DNA of 64,000 nt, taken from contig OX392545.1 in assembly GCA_947623455.1 (NCBI GenBank), positions 21,860,001 to 21,924,000 on the forward strand. The letters run 5' to 3'. Below are positions 12,048-23,261 of this stretch, piece by piece. Both the position numbers and the translations under genes were made by a program. Source of the stretch: Mimachlamys varia (taxonomy: Eukaryota > Mollusca > Bivalvia > Pectinida > Pectinidae). The notes below the pieces were generated by a model. It worked only from the letters and a program-made list of their open reading frames with translations, had not been told where the DNA came from and searched no databases. The first letter of the stretch is position 1. Every line of letters starts with the position of its first letter.

Positions 12048-15000
12048 CTGAAAAATAAATGTTATTTATAAAATAAAAGTAACTATCATTGATACTTATT
12101 TAAACATTTTGTCAATCACCAAGTACGGATTGAAAGGCTTTTTTTTTTTTTAACTTTTCATGAAAATCGGGGTACTTTTGTATTACCTGAGGGCTACTAA
12201 GGCTCCATGGTCAATATGGTTGTAATCGATTTGCATTCATACCGGCATTAACATTTATAAAAGAAAAGAAAACGCAATTCAATCTATGTATTTACATTTT
12301 CACTATTTAACTTTTGTTTGATTTAATCGATCAATTCTTAAATAATGACGCGGTTAGCTTTGCGTCGTTAAGTGCGGGAACAATAATTAATCGTAATCAT
12401 TTGAGCGTTTGACGCAGAGACGCTCTCCATGTTATCTAAAGCGGGGTGAGAAGAATCGAATTGAGCAAGATTAATATATGACATCATAAGTTATCCACTT
12501 GAATGGATGAATTCATACTGTATTCATTTTATATCCAAAGCCTGGTGATTGTTGTTTTACTTTGGTATGTTAAAATAGAGAAGACACAATCAATATTTAA
12601 TCATCAATAAATAAATGATGTTATTATAAATTGATATCTTTTACACTTTCTGATTGGCTAAGATAGCTCCACGCGATTCCCGATAAAAAGTCATATTGAC
12701 AAGTAGTGCAAAAAAAAGCTGGTAAAAAAGCCAGTTGACTGGGTGTTTCTAAAAATAGAAATAGCTAAATTGGCTACAATACTAAAGGACGGCTAAATTG
12801 ACGACAAAACTAAAGGACAGCTAAATTGGCGACAATACTAAAGGACGGCTAAATTGGCGACAATACTAAAGGACAGCTAAATGGGCTACAGTACTAAAGA
12901 ACATCTAAATTGGCGACAATACTAAAGGACAGCTAAATGGGCTACAATACTAAAGAACATCTAAATTGGCGACAATACTAAAGGACAGCTAAATTGGCGA
13001 CAATACTAAAGGACAGCTAAATTGGCGACAATACTAAAGGACGGCTAAATTGGCGACAATACTAAAATAGAGATACATTGGCGACAATACTAAAGGACAG
13101 AGAAATGGGCGACAATACTAGAGAACATCTAAATTGGCGACAATACTAAAGGACAGCTAAATGGGCTACAATACTAAAGAACATCTAAATTGGCGACAAT
13201 ACTAAAGGACAGCTAAATGGGCTACAAAACTAAAGGACGGCTAAATTGGCGACAGTACTAAAGGGCAGCTAAATTGGCTACAATACTAAAGGACGGCTAA
13301 ATTGGCGACAATACTAAAGGACAGCTAAATGGGCTACAGTACTAAAGAACATCTAAATTGGCGACAATACTAAAGGACAGCTAAATGGCGACAATACTAA
13401 AGGACAGCTAAATTGGCGACAATACTAAAGGACAGCTAAATGGGCTACAGTACTAAAGAACATCTAAATTGGCGACAATACTAAAGGACAGCTAAATGGC
13501 GACAATACTAAAGGACAGCTAAATGGGCTACAGTACTAAAGAACATCTAAATTGGCGACAATACTAAAGGACAGCTAAATGGCGACAATACTAAAGAACA
13601 TCTAAATTGGCGACAATACTAAAGGACAGCTAAATGGCGACAATACTAAAGAACATCTAAATTGGCGACAATACTAAAGGACGGCTAAATGGCGACAATA
13701 CTAAAGGACAGCTAAATGGGCTACAGTACTAAAGAACATCTAAATTGGCGACAATACTAAAGGACAGCTAAATTGGCGACAATACTAAAGGACAGCTAAA
13801 TGGGCGACAATACTAAAGGACAGCTAAATGGGCGACAATACTAAAGGACAGCTAAATTGGCGACAATACTAAAGGACAGCTAAATTGGCGACAATACTAA
13901 AGGACGGCTAAATTGGCGACAATACTAAAATAGAGATACATTGGCGACAATACTAAAGGACAGAGAAATAGGCGACAATACTAAAGAACATCTAAATTGG
14001 CGACAATACTAAAGGACAGCTAAATGGGCTAAAATACTAAAGAACATCTAAATTGGCGACAATACGAAATGACAGCTAAATGGGCGACAATACTAAAGGA
14101 CAGCTAAATGGCGACAATACTAAAGGACGGCTAAATGGCGACAATACTAAAGGACAGCTAAATTGGCGACAATACTAAAGGACGGCTAAATTGGCGACAA
14201 TACTAAAGGACAGCTAAATGGGCTACAATACTAAAGGACAGCTAAATTGGCGACAATACTAAAGGACAGCTAAATGGGCGACAATACTAAAGGACAGCTA
14301 AATGGCGACAATACTAAAGGACAGCTAAATGGGCGACAATACTAAAGGACGGCTAAATTGGCGACAATACTAAAGGACAGTTAAATGGGCGACAATACTA
14401 AAGGACAGCTAAATGGCGACAATACTAAAGGACAGCTAAATGGCGACAATACTAAATGACATCTAAATTGGCGACAATACTAAATGACAGCTAAATGGCG
14501 ACAATACTAAAGGACAGCTAAATGGCGACAATACTAAATGACATCTAAATTGGCGACAATACTAAAGGACAGCTAAATGGGCGACAATACTAAAGGACAG
14601 CTAAATGGCGACAATACTAAAGGACAGCTAAATGGGCGACAATACTAAAGGACGGCTAAATTGGCGACAATACTAAAGGACAGCTAAATGGGCGACAATA
14701 CTAAAGGACAGCTAAATGGCGACAATACTAAATGACATCTAAATTGGCGACAATACTAAATGACAGCTAAATGGGCGACAATACTAAAGGACAGCTAAAT
14801 GGCGACAATACTAAATGACAGCTAAATGGGCGACAATACTAAAGGACGGCTAAATGGGCGACAATACTAAAGGACAGTTAAATTGGCGACAATACTAAAG
14901 GACGGCTAAATGGGCGACAATACTAAAGGACAGCTAAATGGCGACAATACGAAATGACAGCTAAATGGGCAACAATACTAAAGGACAGCTAAATGGCGAC

Positions 15001-18000
15001 AATACTAAATGACAGCTAAATTGGCGACAATACTAAAGGACGGCTAAATGGGCGACAATACTAAAGGACAGCTAAATGGGCGACAATACTAAAGGACAGT
15101 TAAATTGGCGACAATACTAAAGGACGGCTAAATGGGCGACAATACTAAATGACAGCTAAATGGCGACAATACTAAAGGACGGCTAAATTGGCGACAATAC
15201 TAAAGGACGGCTAAATGGCGACAATACTAAAGGACAGCTAAATGGGCGACAATACTAAAGGACAGCTAAATTGGCGACAATATTAAAGGACAGCTAAATG
15301 GCGACAATACGAAATGACAGCTTAATGGGCGACAATACTAAATGACAGCTAAATGGGCGACAATACTAAATGACAGCTAAATGGGCGACAATACTAAAGG
15401 ACAGCTAAATTGGCGACAATACTAAATGACAAGCGAAATGTGCGACAATACTAAAGAACATCTAAATTGGCGATATTACTAAAAGACAACGAAATGGGCG
15501 ACATAACTAAGGGCTGCAAAATGGGCGACAATACTAATTAGAGAGCGAAATTTGCCACAAAACTAAAGGACAACGAAATAGGCGACAATACTAAAAAGAA
15601 AGCGAAATGGGCGACAATACTAAAGGACAGATAAAATTGGCGACAATACTAAAGGACAGCTAAATTGGGGACATTAATAAAAGACAGCGAAATGGCGACA
15701 ATACTAAAGGACAGCTGAATTGGGGACATTAATAAAAGACAGCCAAATTGGCGACATTACTAAAAGACCACGAAATTGGCGACAAAACCAAAGGGCTGCG
15801 AAATTGGCGACATAACTAAACGACAACGAAATGGGCGACAAAACTAAAGGACAGATATACAATGGGCGACAATACTAAAGGACAGCTAAATTGGCGACAA
15901 AACTAAAAAGCTGCGAAATTGGCGACATTACTAAAAGACATCGAAATGGGCGACAAAACTAAATGACAGATACAATGGGCGACAATACTAAAGGACAGCT
16001 AAATGGGCGACAATACTAAAGGACAGATAAATTGGCGACAATACTAAAGGACAGATAAATTGGCGACAATAATAAAGGACAGCTAAATTGGCGACAATAC
16101 GAAACGACAGCGAAATGGGCGACACAACTAAAAGACAACGAAATGGGCGACATTACTAAACGACAACGAAATGGGCGACAAAACTAAAAAGCTGCGAAAT
16201 TGGCGACATTACTAAAAGACATCGAAATGGGCGACAAAACTAAAGGACAGATACAATGGGCGACAATACTAAAGGACAGATAAATTGGCGACAATAATAA
16301 AGGACAGCTAAATTGGCGACAATACGAAATGACAGCGAAATGGGCGACACAACTAAAAAACAACGAAATTTGCGACAATACTTTAAGACAGCTCATTTTG
16401 CGACAATACTAAAGGACGGCTTAATTAGCGACAATATTAAAGGACTGCTAAATTATTGACAATACGAAAGGACAGCAAATTTGGTGGCGATACGTTAAGA
16501 CAGTAAAATGGGTGTGCAATACTAGTGAGAGTCAGTCGTTGGTGATATGTTATATATAAAAGTTAAGAGAAGCGTAGCTGTAACTTACCTGAGGCAGATT
16601 GTGAGTCGGCACATGTACAGTGGTGGTTATGACAGTACTCCCCATGGTGCGAGGCACAGGTGGTGTCGCCATTGAGACGACAAAACAAAGAATTACTACA
16701 ACTTTGGGAATAAACCATGCCTGTTCAAGAAAACATAGTCTAATCAAAATAAATCGAAAAAAATCATAACGCTCGCCTTTTCAAGAAAACATAGTCTAAT
16801 CTAAATAAATCGAAAAAAATGATAACGCTCGCCTGTTCAAGAAAACAGTCTAATCTAAATAATTCGAAAAAATCATAACGCTCGCCTGTTCAAGAAAACA
16901 TAGTCTAATCAAAATGAATCGAAAAAATCATAACGCATGCCTGATAAAAACAGTTTACTCTAAATAATCAAAAATAACATAACGCTTGCCTGATCAAGAA
17001 AACATGTTTTACTCTAAATAATCAAAAATAACATAACGCTTGCCTGATCAAAGAAACATAGTATACTCTAAATAAATAGAAAATAACATTACGCATGACT
17101 GATCAAAGAAACATAACCTAGTCTAAGTAAATCGAGAATAACATAACGCCTGCCTGATCAAGAAAATATAGCATACTCTAAATAAATCGAAAATAACATA
17201 ACGCTTGCCTGATCAAAGAAACATAGTATACTCGAAATAAATCGAAAATAACATAACGCTTGCCTGATCAAAGAAACATAACCTAGTCTAAGTAAATCGA
17301 AAATAACATAACGCTTGCCCGAAAAAAACAGTTAACTCTAAATAAATCGAAAATAACATAACACTTGCCTGATCAAAGAAACGTAACCTAGTCTTAGTAA
17401 ATTGAAAATAACATAACGCTTGCCTGTTGAAAGAAAGAAAATATACTCTAAATAAATCGAAAATAACATAACGCTTGCCTGATTAATAAAATATAATGTA
17501 TTCTTAATAAATAGAAAATAACATAACGCTTGCCTGATCAAAGAAACATAATCTACTCTAAATAAATAGAAAATAACATAACGCTTGCCTGATCAAAGAA
17601 ACGTAACCTAGTCTTAGTAAATTGAAAATAACATAACGCTTGCCTGTTGAAAGAAAGAAAATATACTCTAAATAAATCGAAAATAACATAACGCTTGCCT
17701 GATTAATAAAATATAATGTATTCTTAATAAATAGAAAATAACATAACGCTTGCCTGATCAAAGAAACATAATCTACTCTAAATAAATAGAAAATAACATA
17801 ACGCTTGCCTGATCAAAGAAACGTAACCTAGTCTTAGTAAATTGAAAATAACATAACGCTTGCCTGTTGAAAGAAAGAAAATATACTCTAAATAAATCGA
17901 AAATAACATAACGCTTGCCTGATTAATAAAATATAATGTATTCTTAATAAATAGAAAATAACATAACGCTTGCCTGATCAAAGAAACATAATCTACTCTA

Positions 18001-20492
18001 AATAAATAGAAAATAACATAACGCTTGCCTGATCAAAGAAACATAGTATACTCTAAATGAATCGAAAATAACATAATGCTTGCCTGATCAAAGAAACATA
18101 ATCTACTCTAAATAAATTGAAAAAAAAAAAACATAACGCTTGCCTGATCAAGATAACATACATGAAGTCTGTTCTTAGTCAATCGAAATCAACAGAACGT
18201 TTGCTGGTCAAAGAAACATAATCTACTGTAAATGAATAGAAAATAACAACGCTTGCCAGAAAAAAAACCCAGTTTACTCTAAATAATCAAAAATAACATA
18301 ACGCTTGCCTGATCAAAGAAACATAGTATACTCTAAATGAATCGAAAATAACATAATGCTTGCCTGATCAAAGAAACATAATCTACTCTAAATAAATTGA
18401 AAAAAAAAAACATAACGCTTGCCTGATCAAGATAACATACATGAAGTCTGTTCTTAGTCAATCGAAATCAACAGAACGTTTGCTGGTCAAAGAAACATAA
18501 TCTACTGTAAATGAATGGAAAATAACAACGCTTGCCAGAAAAAAAGCAACAGTTTACTCTAAATAATCAAAAATAACATAACGCTTACCTGAACAAGAAA
18601 ATATAGCATACTCTAAATAAATCGAAAATAACATAACGCTTGCCTGATCAAGATAATATACATGAAGTCTGTTCTTAATCAATCGAAATTAACAGAACGT
18701 TTGCTGGTCAAAGAAATATAATCTACTGTAAATGAATAGAAAATACAAACGCTTGCCTGATAAAAACAGTTTACTCCAAATAACCAAAAATAACATAACG
18801 CTTGCCTGATCAAGAAAAAATAGCATACTCTAAATAAATCGAGAATAACATAACGCTTGCCTGATCAAAGAAACATAATCTACTCTAAATAAATCGAGAA
18901 TAACATAACGCTGGCCTGATCAAAGAAACATAATCTACTCTAAATAAATCGAGAATAACATAACGCTGGCCTGATCAAAGAAACATAATCTACTCTAAAT
19001 AAATCGAGAATAACATAACGCTGGCCTGATCAAAGAAACATAATCTACTCTAAATAAATCGAGAATAACATAACGCTGGCCTGATCAAAGAAACATAATC
19101 TACTCTAAATAAATCGAGAATAACAAAACGATTGCCTGATCAAAGAAACATAATCTACTCTAAATAAATTGAAATAACAATATAACACTTGCCTGATCAA
19201 GATAACATACCTGAAGTCTGTTCTTAATCAATCGAAATTAACAGAACGTTTGCTGGTCAAAGAAACATAATCTACTGTAAATGAATAGAAAATAACAACG
19301 CTTGCCAGAAAAAAACCAGTTTACTCTAAATAATAAAAAATAACATAACGCTTGCCTGATCAAGAAAATATAGCATACTCTAAATAAATCGAAAATAACA
19401 TAACGCTTGCCTGATCAAGATAATATACATGAATTCTGTTCTTAATCAATCGAAATTAACAGAACGTTTGCTGGTCAAAGAAACATAATCTACTGTAAAT
19501 GAATAGAAAATAATAACGCTTGCCTGATAAAAACAGTTTACTCCAAATAATCAAAAATAACATAACGCTTGCCTGATCAAGAGAAAATAGCATACTCTAA
19601 ATAAATCGAAAATAACATAACGCTTGCCTGATCAAAGAAACATAATCTGCTCTAAATAAATCGAGAATAACATAACGCTTGCCTGATCAAAGAAACATAA
19701 TCTACTCTAAATAAATCGAGAATAACAAAACGCTTGCCTGATCAAAGAAACATAATCTACTCTAAATAAATCGAGAATAACATAACGCTGGTTTAAGCTG
19801 AAATATAGCCTACTGTATACGTGCTTCTTTTTTCTTTATTTTTTCTTCAGATGATGTAGTGTAGTTCATTGCCGGTCAAAGCATCATAAAAAGCGTTTAG
19901 GCTACTTTATGCATTGTTTGGTTTGTAATTGGTCACGTCTCCCATACAACGACATATTTATTATCAATGAATTCACGAACTTGTCCCTCTGTTACACCAA
20001 AGGCTTAGACATTTAAGTTTATGACGATGCAATGTGATCAGTGCCTGCTATGCTGCTTTGTTCAACGATATTAAAAGGCAACAGTACTGATATATGTTAC
20101 GTATGATACACGGTTGTCACCAACATTTGATTGCATAATTTAAGACTGTAAGTATTTTTTATGTATTTTTAAACAATATTAAATACCTTGTGTCTCAGAC
20201 AATACTTGCAATTATAGACAAATATCGATCTAAAGCGAAACAATCTGGCAACACATATTTATGTTGTGGAAACGGAAGGTATTGTAAGATACAAGTCATG
20301 ACCTCAGTTCCTCTCACATCTGTATGAACGATAGTTCATAAATAAATATTATTTATATTAAGATTTTTAATGAATCAACAATAAATTTGATAGATGATGA
20401 GCAGGTTGAACAAATCTGATATACTATCAATACCTTACACGTTACTTACCAAATAAGGCAATGACCGCGAGGATGACAAATGTCTTCATCAT
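11953..20492 (-). CDS. cvSI-like secreted 12-cysteine protease inhibitor, three exons
   Basis: The coding exons are complement(20450..20492), complement(16589..16720) and complement(11953..12047). Together they make 270 nt, coding for 89 residues plus a TAA stop. All junctions are GT-AG and all are phase 1. Residues 1-20 (MMKTFVILAVIALFGMVYSQ) form a signal peptide. The mature part has two six-cysteine modules, C-x5-C-x7-C-x7-C-x4-C-x-C and C-x5-C-x8-C-x3-C-x4-C-x-C, each ending in a CTC or CRC motif. Twelve cysteines after a signal peptide in a protein under 90 residues is the layout of the oyster cvSI slow tight-binding subtilisin inhibitors, known from Crassostrea virginica. A secreted inhibitor of microbial serine proteases is therefore the likely role. 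No reactive-site loop can be named from sequence, so another cysteine-rich defence peptide remains possible. Both introns are filled by satellite arrays. Confidence 0.75.
12048..12749. other. Unique-looking part of cvSI-like intron 2
   Basis: This AT-rich sequence has a T-run at about 12139-12151 and no coding frame or recognised repeat. It separates exon 3 from the 28-bp array. Confidence 0.6.
12750..16525. repeat. 28-bp minisatellite array in cvSI-like intron 2
   Basis: The unit contains CTAAATTGGCGACAATAC followed by TAAAGGACAG. Lengths of 26-28 bp alternate (TTGGCGAC, TGGCGAC and TGGGCTAC forms), giving about 137 copies. From 12750 to about 15400 the units are homogeneous. From there to 16525 they become degenerate (AGCGAAATGGG, AACGAAATGGG and similar), the usual pattern of an ageing array edge. 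The array ends about 63 bp from the exon 2 donor, so the intron keeps only a short unique 5' end. Confidence 0.97.
16589..16720 (-). CDS. cvSI-like gene, exon 2 (signal-peptide end and first six-cysteine module)
   Basis: This 132-nt exon lies between the acceptor TTTTCTTGAACAG|GC and the donor CAG|GTAAGT. The phase-1 base from exon 1 completes a glycine codon. The exon then encodes the end of the signal peptide (MVYSQ) and the module running from SCSNSLFC to CHNHHCTC. The longer open frame through this interval reads a different phase with no cysteine pattern. The acceptor lies inside the first unit of the 55-bp array that fills intron 1. Confidence 0.8.
17338..17981. repeat. 220-bp higher-order repeat in the 55-bp array
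   Basis: A four-unit block of 220 bp occurs about three times in a row, with repeats starting near 17338, 17558 and 17778. The copies are identical or nearly so, including the rare GTTGAAAGAAAGAAAATATA and GATTAATAAAATATAATG variants. This is a recent local expansion inside an older array. Confidence 0.9.
18840..19135. repeat. Homogenised run of identical 55-bp units
   Basis: Five consecutive units with the CGAGAATAACATAACGCTGG variant repeat without visible change. This second expansion block within the intron 1 array is independent of the 220-bp one. Confidence 0.85.
19791..20449. other. Unique 5' part of cvSI-like intron 1
   Basis: AT-rich sequence between the 55-bp array and exon 1. I see no coding frame, RNA gene or repeat in it. 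Confidence 0.6.
20450..20492 (-). CDS. cvSI-like gene, exon 1 (signal peptide)
   Basis: This 43-nt coding exon starts at ATG ATG AAG and encodes 14 residues plus one base. It ends at a consensus donor, G|GTAAGTAACG. The encoded MMKTFVILAVIALF is a typical positively charged then hydrophobic signal start. Either of two adjacent ATGs could be used. The upstream one (20490-20492) was chosen; the choice changes only one residue. Confidence 0.8.
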
Positions 20493-20512
20493 GATTGTTT
20501 TAGTGTCACGAC

Positions 20513-20818
20513 GTGAACAACTCAAAGTTCTTTACAAGACTACGACGCTTATCTATATTTACCTTTTATACTTTGCTATGTCGCGACCTTAACAAGCAAT
20601 CTATAAAGGGTTTTCACATGATCGTCACATATGTTCAATCTCATGCTATGGTTGTTTGGTACAGGCAACTTTGTCGAACGGCCTACATCTTATCTTTTGA
20701 TAAACTATCCATAAAGATTTTGTTCTATTTCAGACCAAACATTGCATTGTACAACAGAAAACAATTGAGCAATTATCCAAAGCAGTGATTTATAAACCGT
20801 TTGATAGTCGCAATCCTG
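20513..20818. other. Upstream region of the cvSI-like gene
   Basis: Beyond the TATA box this region holds no convincing conserved element. A 91-codon frame on the plus strand (20513-20788) overlaps the promoter; it has no recognisable domain and is not called. Confidence 0.5.
20574..20580 (-). promoter_or_regulatory. TATA box of the cvSI-like gene
   Basis: The minus strand carries AAAGTATAAAAGGTAAATA, a strong TATAAAA match, 82 bp before the start codon. Initiation 25-30 bp downstream would give a 5' leader of about 50 nt. A GATAAG motif lies between the TATA box and the start codon. No other credible TATA box was seen near the gene. Confidence 0.65.
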
Positions 20819-20966
20819 GCCCGGGGATCATGAAACAATCTTAAGTCTAAAGTTGTCTTAAATTTGGACTTAGCCAATCACAAATAACGTCACAAAAAGT
20901 AACCTCATACCTGATTGGCTAAGCACAAACTTAAGTCTAAGATTGTTTCATGATCTCGGAGCCTGG
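20819..20966. mobile_element. Short foldback (MITE-like) element
   Basis: The ends are inverted copies. The left arm reads GATCATGAAACAATCTTAAG and the right arm carries its reverse complement, ending TTGTTTCATGATC. The similarity reaches inward to a CTTAGCCAATCA motif in both arms. The centre, with AACGTCACAAAAAGT, is short. No coding capacity is present and no target duplication is clear. It sits about 240 bp upstream of the cvSI-like TATA box. Confidence 0.7.
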
Positions 20967-21880
20967 TCCCATTTAGAAATATTCTACATTATTCTATGAT
21001 ATGAAGAGTGATGCTTTTTAATATGCTAATTAGTATGCCTGCTTGTTATGATTGAGAAATATGCCTCAGTTCTTACTTTGAGGCTATGCTATTTACTTAG
21101 ATCTGATATAGCAGCTGTCGTCGATACAGCAGAAGAAACTTACTCTTCCGGGAGACGTGGTCTTATTCTCTTGTCTTATTGTTCAAGGGTCTCCGTGAAA
21201 TCTTTTTTTGTTCATATTTATTTTACTAACGGTTTAATCGATTTTGGCTTTGATATTTTCTTATGCTTGTTAGTTAATGTACAGGCATTGGTTATATGGA
21301 GAACTGAACCATGCAATTTTTCATATTTTCTATCAAGTCGGTAAATTGGATCACGTTATCATCTATTCCAAATGTCTCAATTATGGATTTAAATCGCCTT
21401 GAATGTTTTGATAGTGTGTCTATATAAAAAAATAGGAGAACACCTTCAAGTCAACAAAGCTTTAATCCAAACTCCAAACCGATTAAACTGCAGGCAAAAT
21501 ATAAACAAAGGAGTCATTTACATAAGACTAACGTAAGAGAACATGATAATAAGACCAGGTGTCCGGTGGAGGCCATACGAATCTGGTATCAATTAGTTAA
21601 TGAAGAAACATTTCCACATTTACAAACCAAAATAACCCTTGACACCTAATGAACACGGCGACCAATAATTTTCATATTGTACCCATAATATCTCGATTAA
21701 TCATAAGTGCAATAAAAACTCCTGTAAACAAATGAACCAGCAAACAAGTTCAATGTTATGATTTCCCTGGGAGATGATCTACGCAGACAGACTGTGACAG
21801 AGTAACAGTCCAGCGTTTCCACAAAACACCATTTTTTACATTTACATACTATCAACATTCTATGACGTACAGTATTCGTT
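20967..21880. other. Intergenic sequence, no gene seen
   Basis: Short open frames occur, including 98 codons at 21048-21344, but none shows a domain, signal sequence or splice context. The stretch near 21160-21260 weakly resembles 29360-29430 and 44095-44160 (TTATTCTCTTG followed by CAAGGGTC), so it may be a decayed dispersed repeat. Confidence 0.4.
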
Positions 21881-22095
21881 TGGAAAATGTGACACCTATA
21901 ACACGCCACGTGGCTGCTTTTACATACAAACAGTGTCCTTTGATTTTGAGGAAATCTGAGTACTCGATGGGGGGGGGACAGAAACCAACGTGGTCGGACA
22001 GGTCATCCCATACCTTTTCACGTCCGGCCGGGGAATCGAACCCCGACCGCCTTAAGTGATAGGCAAGTGCGCTATCCATTGCACCACCTGACCAC
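21880..22095 (-). mobile_element. tRNA-derived SINE, minus strand
   Basis: On the minus strand, 22095 to about 22021 folds like a tRNA. A box A region reads GGTGGTGCAATGGATAGCGC and a box B region reads GGGGTTCGATTCCCC. The element continues into a non-tRNA body (ATGGGATGACCTGTCCGACC) and a G/C-homopolymer (C9 on the minus strand). The tRNA part has no clean terminal pairing and is continuous with the body, so this is a SINE, not a working tRNA gene. The downstream end is uncertain. Confidence 0.7.
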
Positions 22096-22373
22096 CAGAT
22101 TGATTACTAAAAATACTTATTATTACGAATTTGTCATCCGGACAATCTTTTGATATCTCTCGTCTACAAGTTCAAAATTTATTGGTGAGTTTGATATATA
22201 TAAAATATTAGAGCAGGATCCAGAATGGACCATTACCCCAAAACGATCATTGTTTGGAGAACAAACAATATTTAAAACAAATTAATGTGTCAACAGATAT
22301 AACAATGATCTAGTTTAAGGATAAATCCATTAACCGTTTTTGTCCACAGGTGATTACTTCTTTAGGATCAAAT

Positions 22374-22580
22374 AAACGAGTGGTTAGGGTGTTCCGACAT
22401 TCTACCATTAACCATCCACTTCTGGGTTGCGAGTTCGAATCCCACATGGGGCAGTTGTCAGATACTGACCGTAGGTCGGTGGTTTTTCTCCGGGTTCTCC
22501 GGTTTTCCCCTATCTCCAAAACCCAGCATGTCCTTATATGATCTTGGCTGTTAATACATGCAGGACGTAAAAGAAAATAA
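22374..22580 (+). mobile_element. tRNA-derived SINE, plus strand, 5'-degraded
   Basis: The copy starts within the tRNA-like head (CGAGTGGTTAGGGTGTTCCG), and box B reads GAGTTCGAATCCC. A body follows (GGGCAGTTGTCAGATACTGA), then a tail ending GGACGTAAAA and an A-rich end. It matches the SINE at 61009-61215 through head, body and tail, but lacks the first bases of the head. Confidence 0.75.
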
Positions 22581-23197
22581 TCAAATCAAATAACAAAAGA
22601 AAACGTAATTCAGCCTGAAAAGTTAGTGTTTTAGAAATGATTCAAGTTTTAGCTATCTTCATTCGCACTTTAATAGACCCGGTAGACAATGGACTATAGT
22701 AATATACCCGGCAAGATGGTGTTATAAATTAGAAGAGTGACAAAAGGTTTGCCTCTTCTTTATGTTTTTTGTATCGAGCTAATTGATAGCGTGATATTTT
22801 CTTTGCATAATATTAAATAACAAATTACAATTTCATAGTATGATTCGGTATGCTTCAAAAAGAACTCTGCTGGTGGATTATTTAGTCCCGAGGTTTGCTG
22901 AAGCCTCCATAGCCACAGTTAATCTCATTTGAGTAGTGGCATGGTACATAATATACCCATTTTCGTAGTACACGATTTGAACTTATACAGAAATAGTTTA
23001 ATGTTACTTCTAAATTCATAAATTAAAGGTCTAGTTTAATCGATTTTGCGTTCTGGTTATGGTTTAGATATACTGTTTAGATGTTATCCCGATACATTGA
23101 TAACAAGAGGTGTTGCGATAAATTGTTTGTCTTGAATTCTGGATTGTCGTCGTGTGTTGATAAGACATGACCTAATTCCAGAGAGACTTCCTTAGCA
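22581..23197. other. Upstream region of C-type lectin gene 1
   Basis: AT-rich sequence without a coding frame. No convincing TATA box was seen in the last 120 bp before the start codon. A TGATAAGACATG stretch, 39 bp before the ATG, contains a GATA motif. Confidence 0.45.
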
Positions 23198-23261
23198 ATG
23201 GCTGGCTATACCGTGTCGATATTACCGATTTTGCTACTGTGTGGTTTGGCTACAGTTAATG
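23198..23261 (+). CDS. C-type lectin gene 1, exon 1 (signal peptide)
   Basis: ATG opens 21 codons plus one base, ending at the donor G|GTAAGT. The peptide MAGYTVSILPILLLCGLATV is a classic hydrophobic signal sequence. The phase-1 end matches the start phase of the CTLD exon of the second lectin at 60901. The matching exon of this gene was not found. Assignment to the downstream lectin exons is by strand, order and phase convention, not by a continuous reading frame. Confidence 0.65.

Larger units (their letters stand above)
16721..19790 (-). repeat. 55-bp array made of exon-2 splice-acceptor copies (cvSI-like intron 1)
   Basis: About 56 units of 55 bp fill most of intron 1. On the plus strand each has CTTGCCTGATCAAAGAAAC, then a CATAATCTACTCTAAATAA stretch. 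Read on the transcribed minus strand, each unit ends in TTATGTTTCTTTGATCAG|GC. The first units next to exon 2 read TTTTCTTGAACAG|GC, identical to the functional acceptor of exon 2. The acceptor is thus part of the first unit, and the array looks like tandem amplification of the intron's own 3' end. Older variants (TGCTGGTCAAAG, CATGAAGTCTG) are interspersed. Confidence 0.93.

Noticed and set aside
16550..16747. A 65-codon minus-strand frame over the cvSI-like exon 2.
   Set aside because: It reads a different phase from the spliced frame and shows no cysteine pattern; the spliced reading explains the donor, acceptor and phases of all three exons.
17338..17981. Three identical 67-codon minus-strand frames.
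   Set aside because: They are successive copies of the 220-bp block in the intronic 55-bp array.
1..19790. CRISPR-like regular repeats.
   Set aside because: Units are contiguous without spacers, in a eukaryotic intron-bearing context; these are satellites.
20513..20788. A 91-codon plus-strand frame.
   Set aside because: It overlaps the promoter of the cvSI-like gene on the opposite strand and has no recognisable domain.
22021..22095. A genuine tRNA gene on the minus strand.
   Set aside because: Boxes A and B are good, but the sequence continues without a terminator into a SINE body, and terminal pairing is poor.
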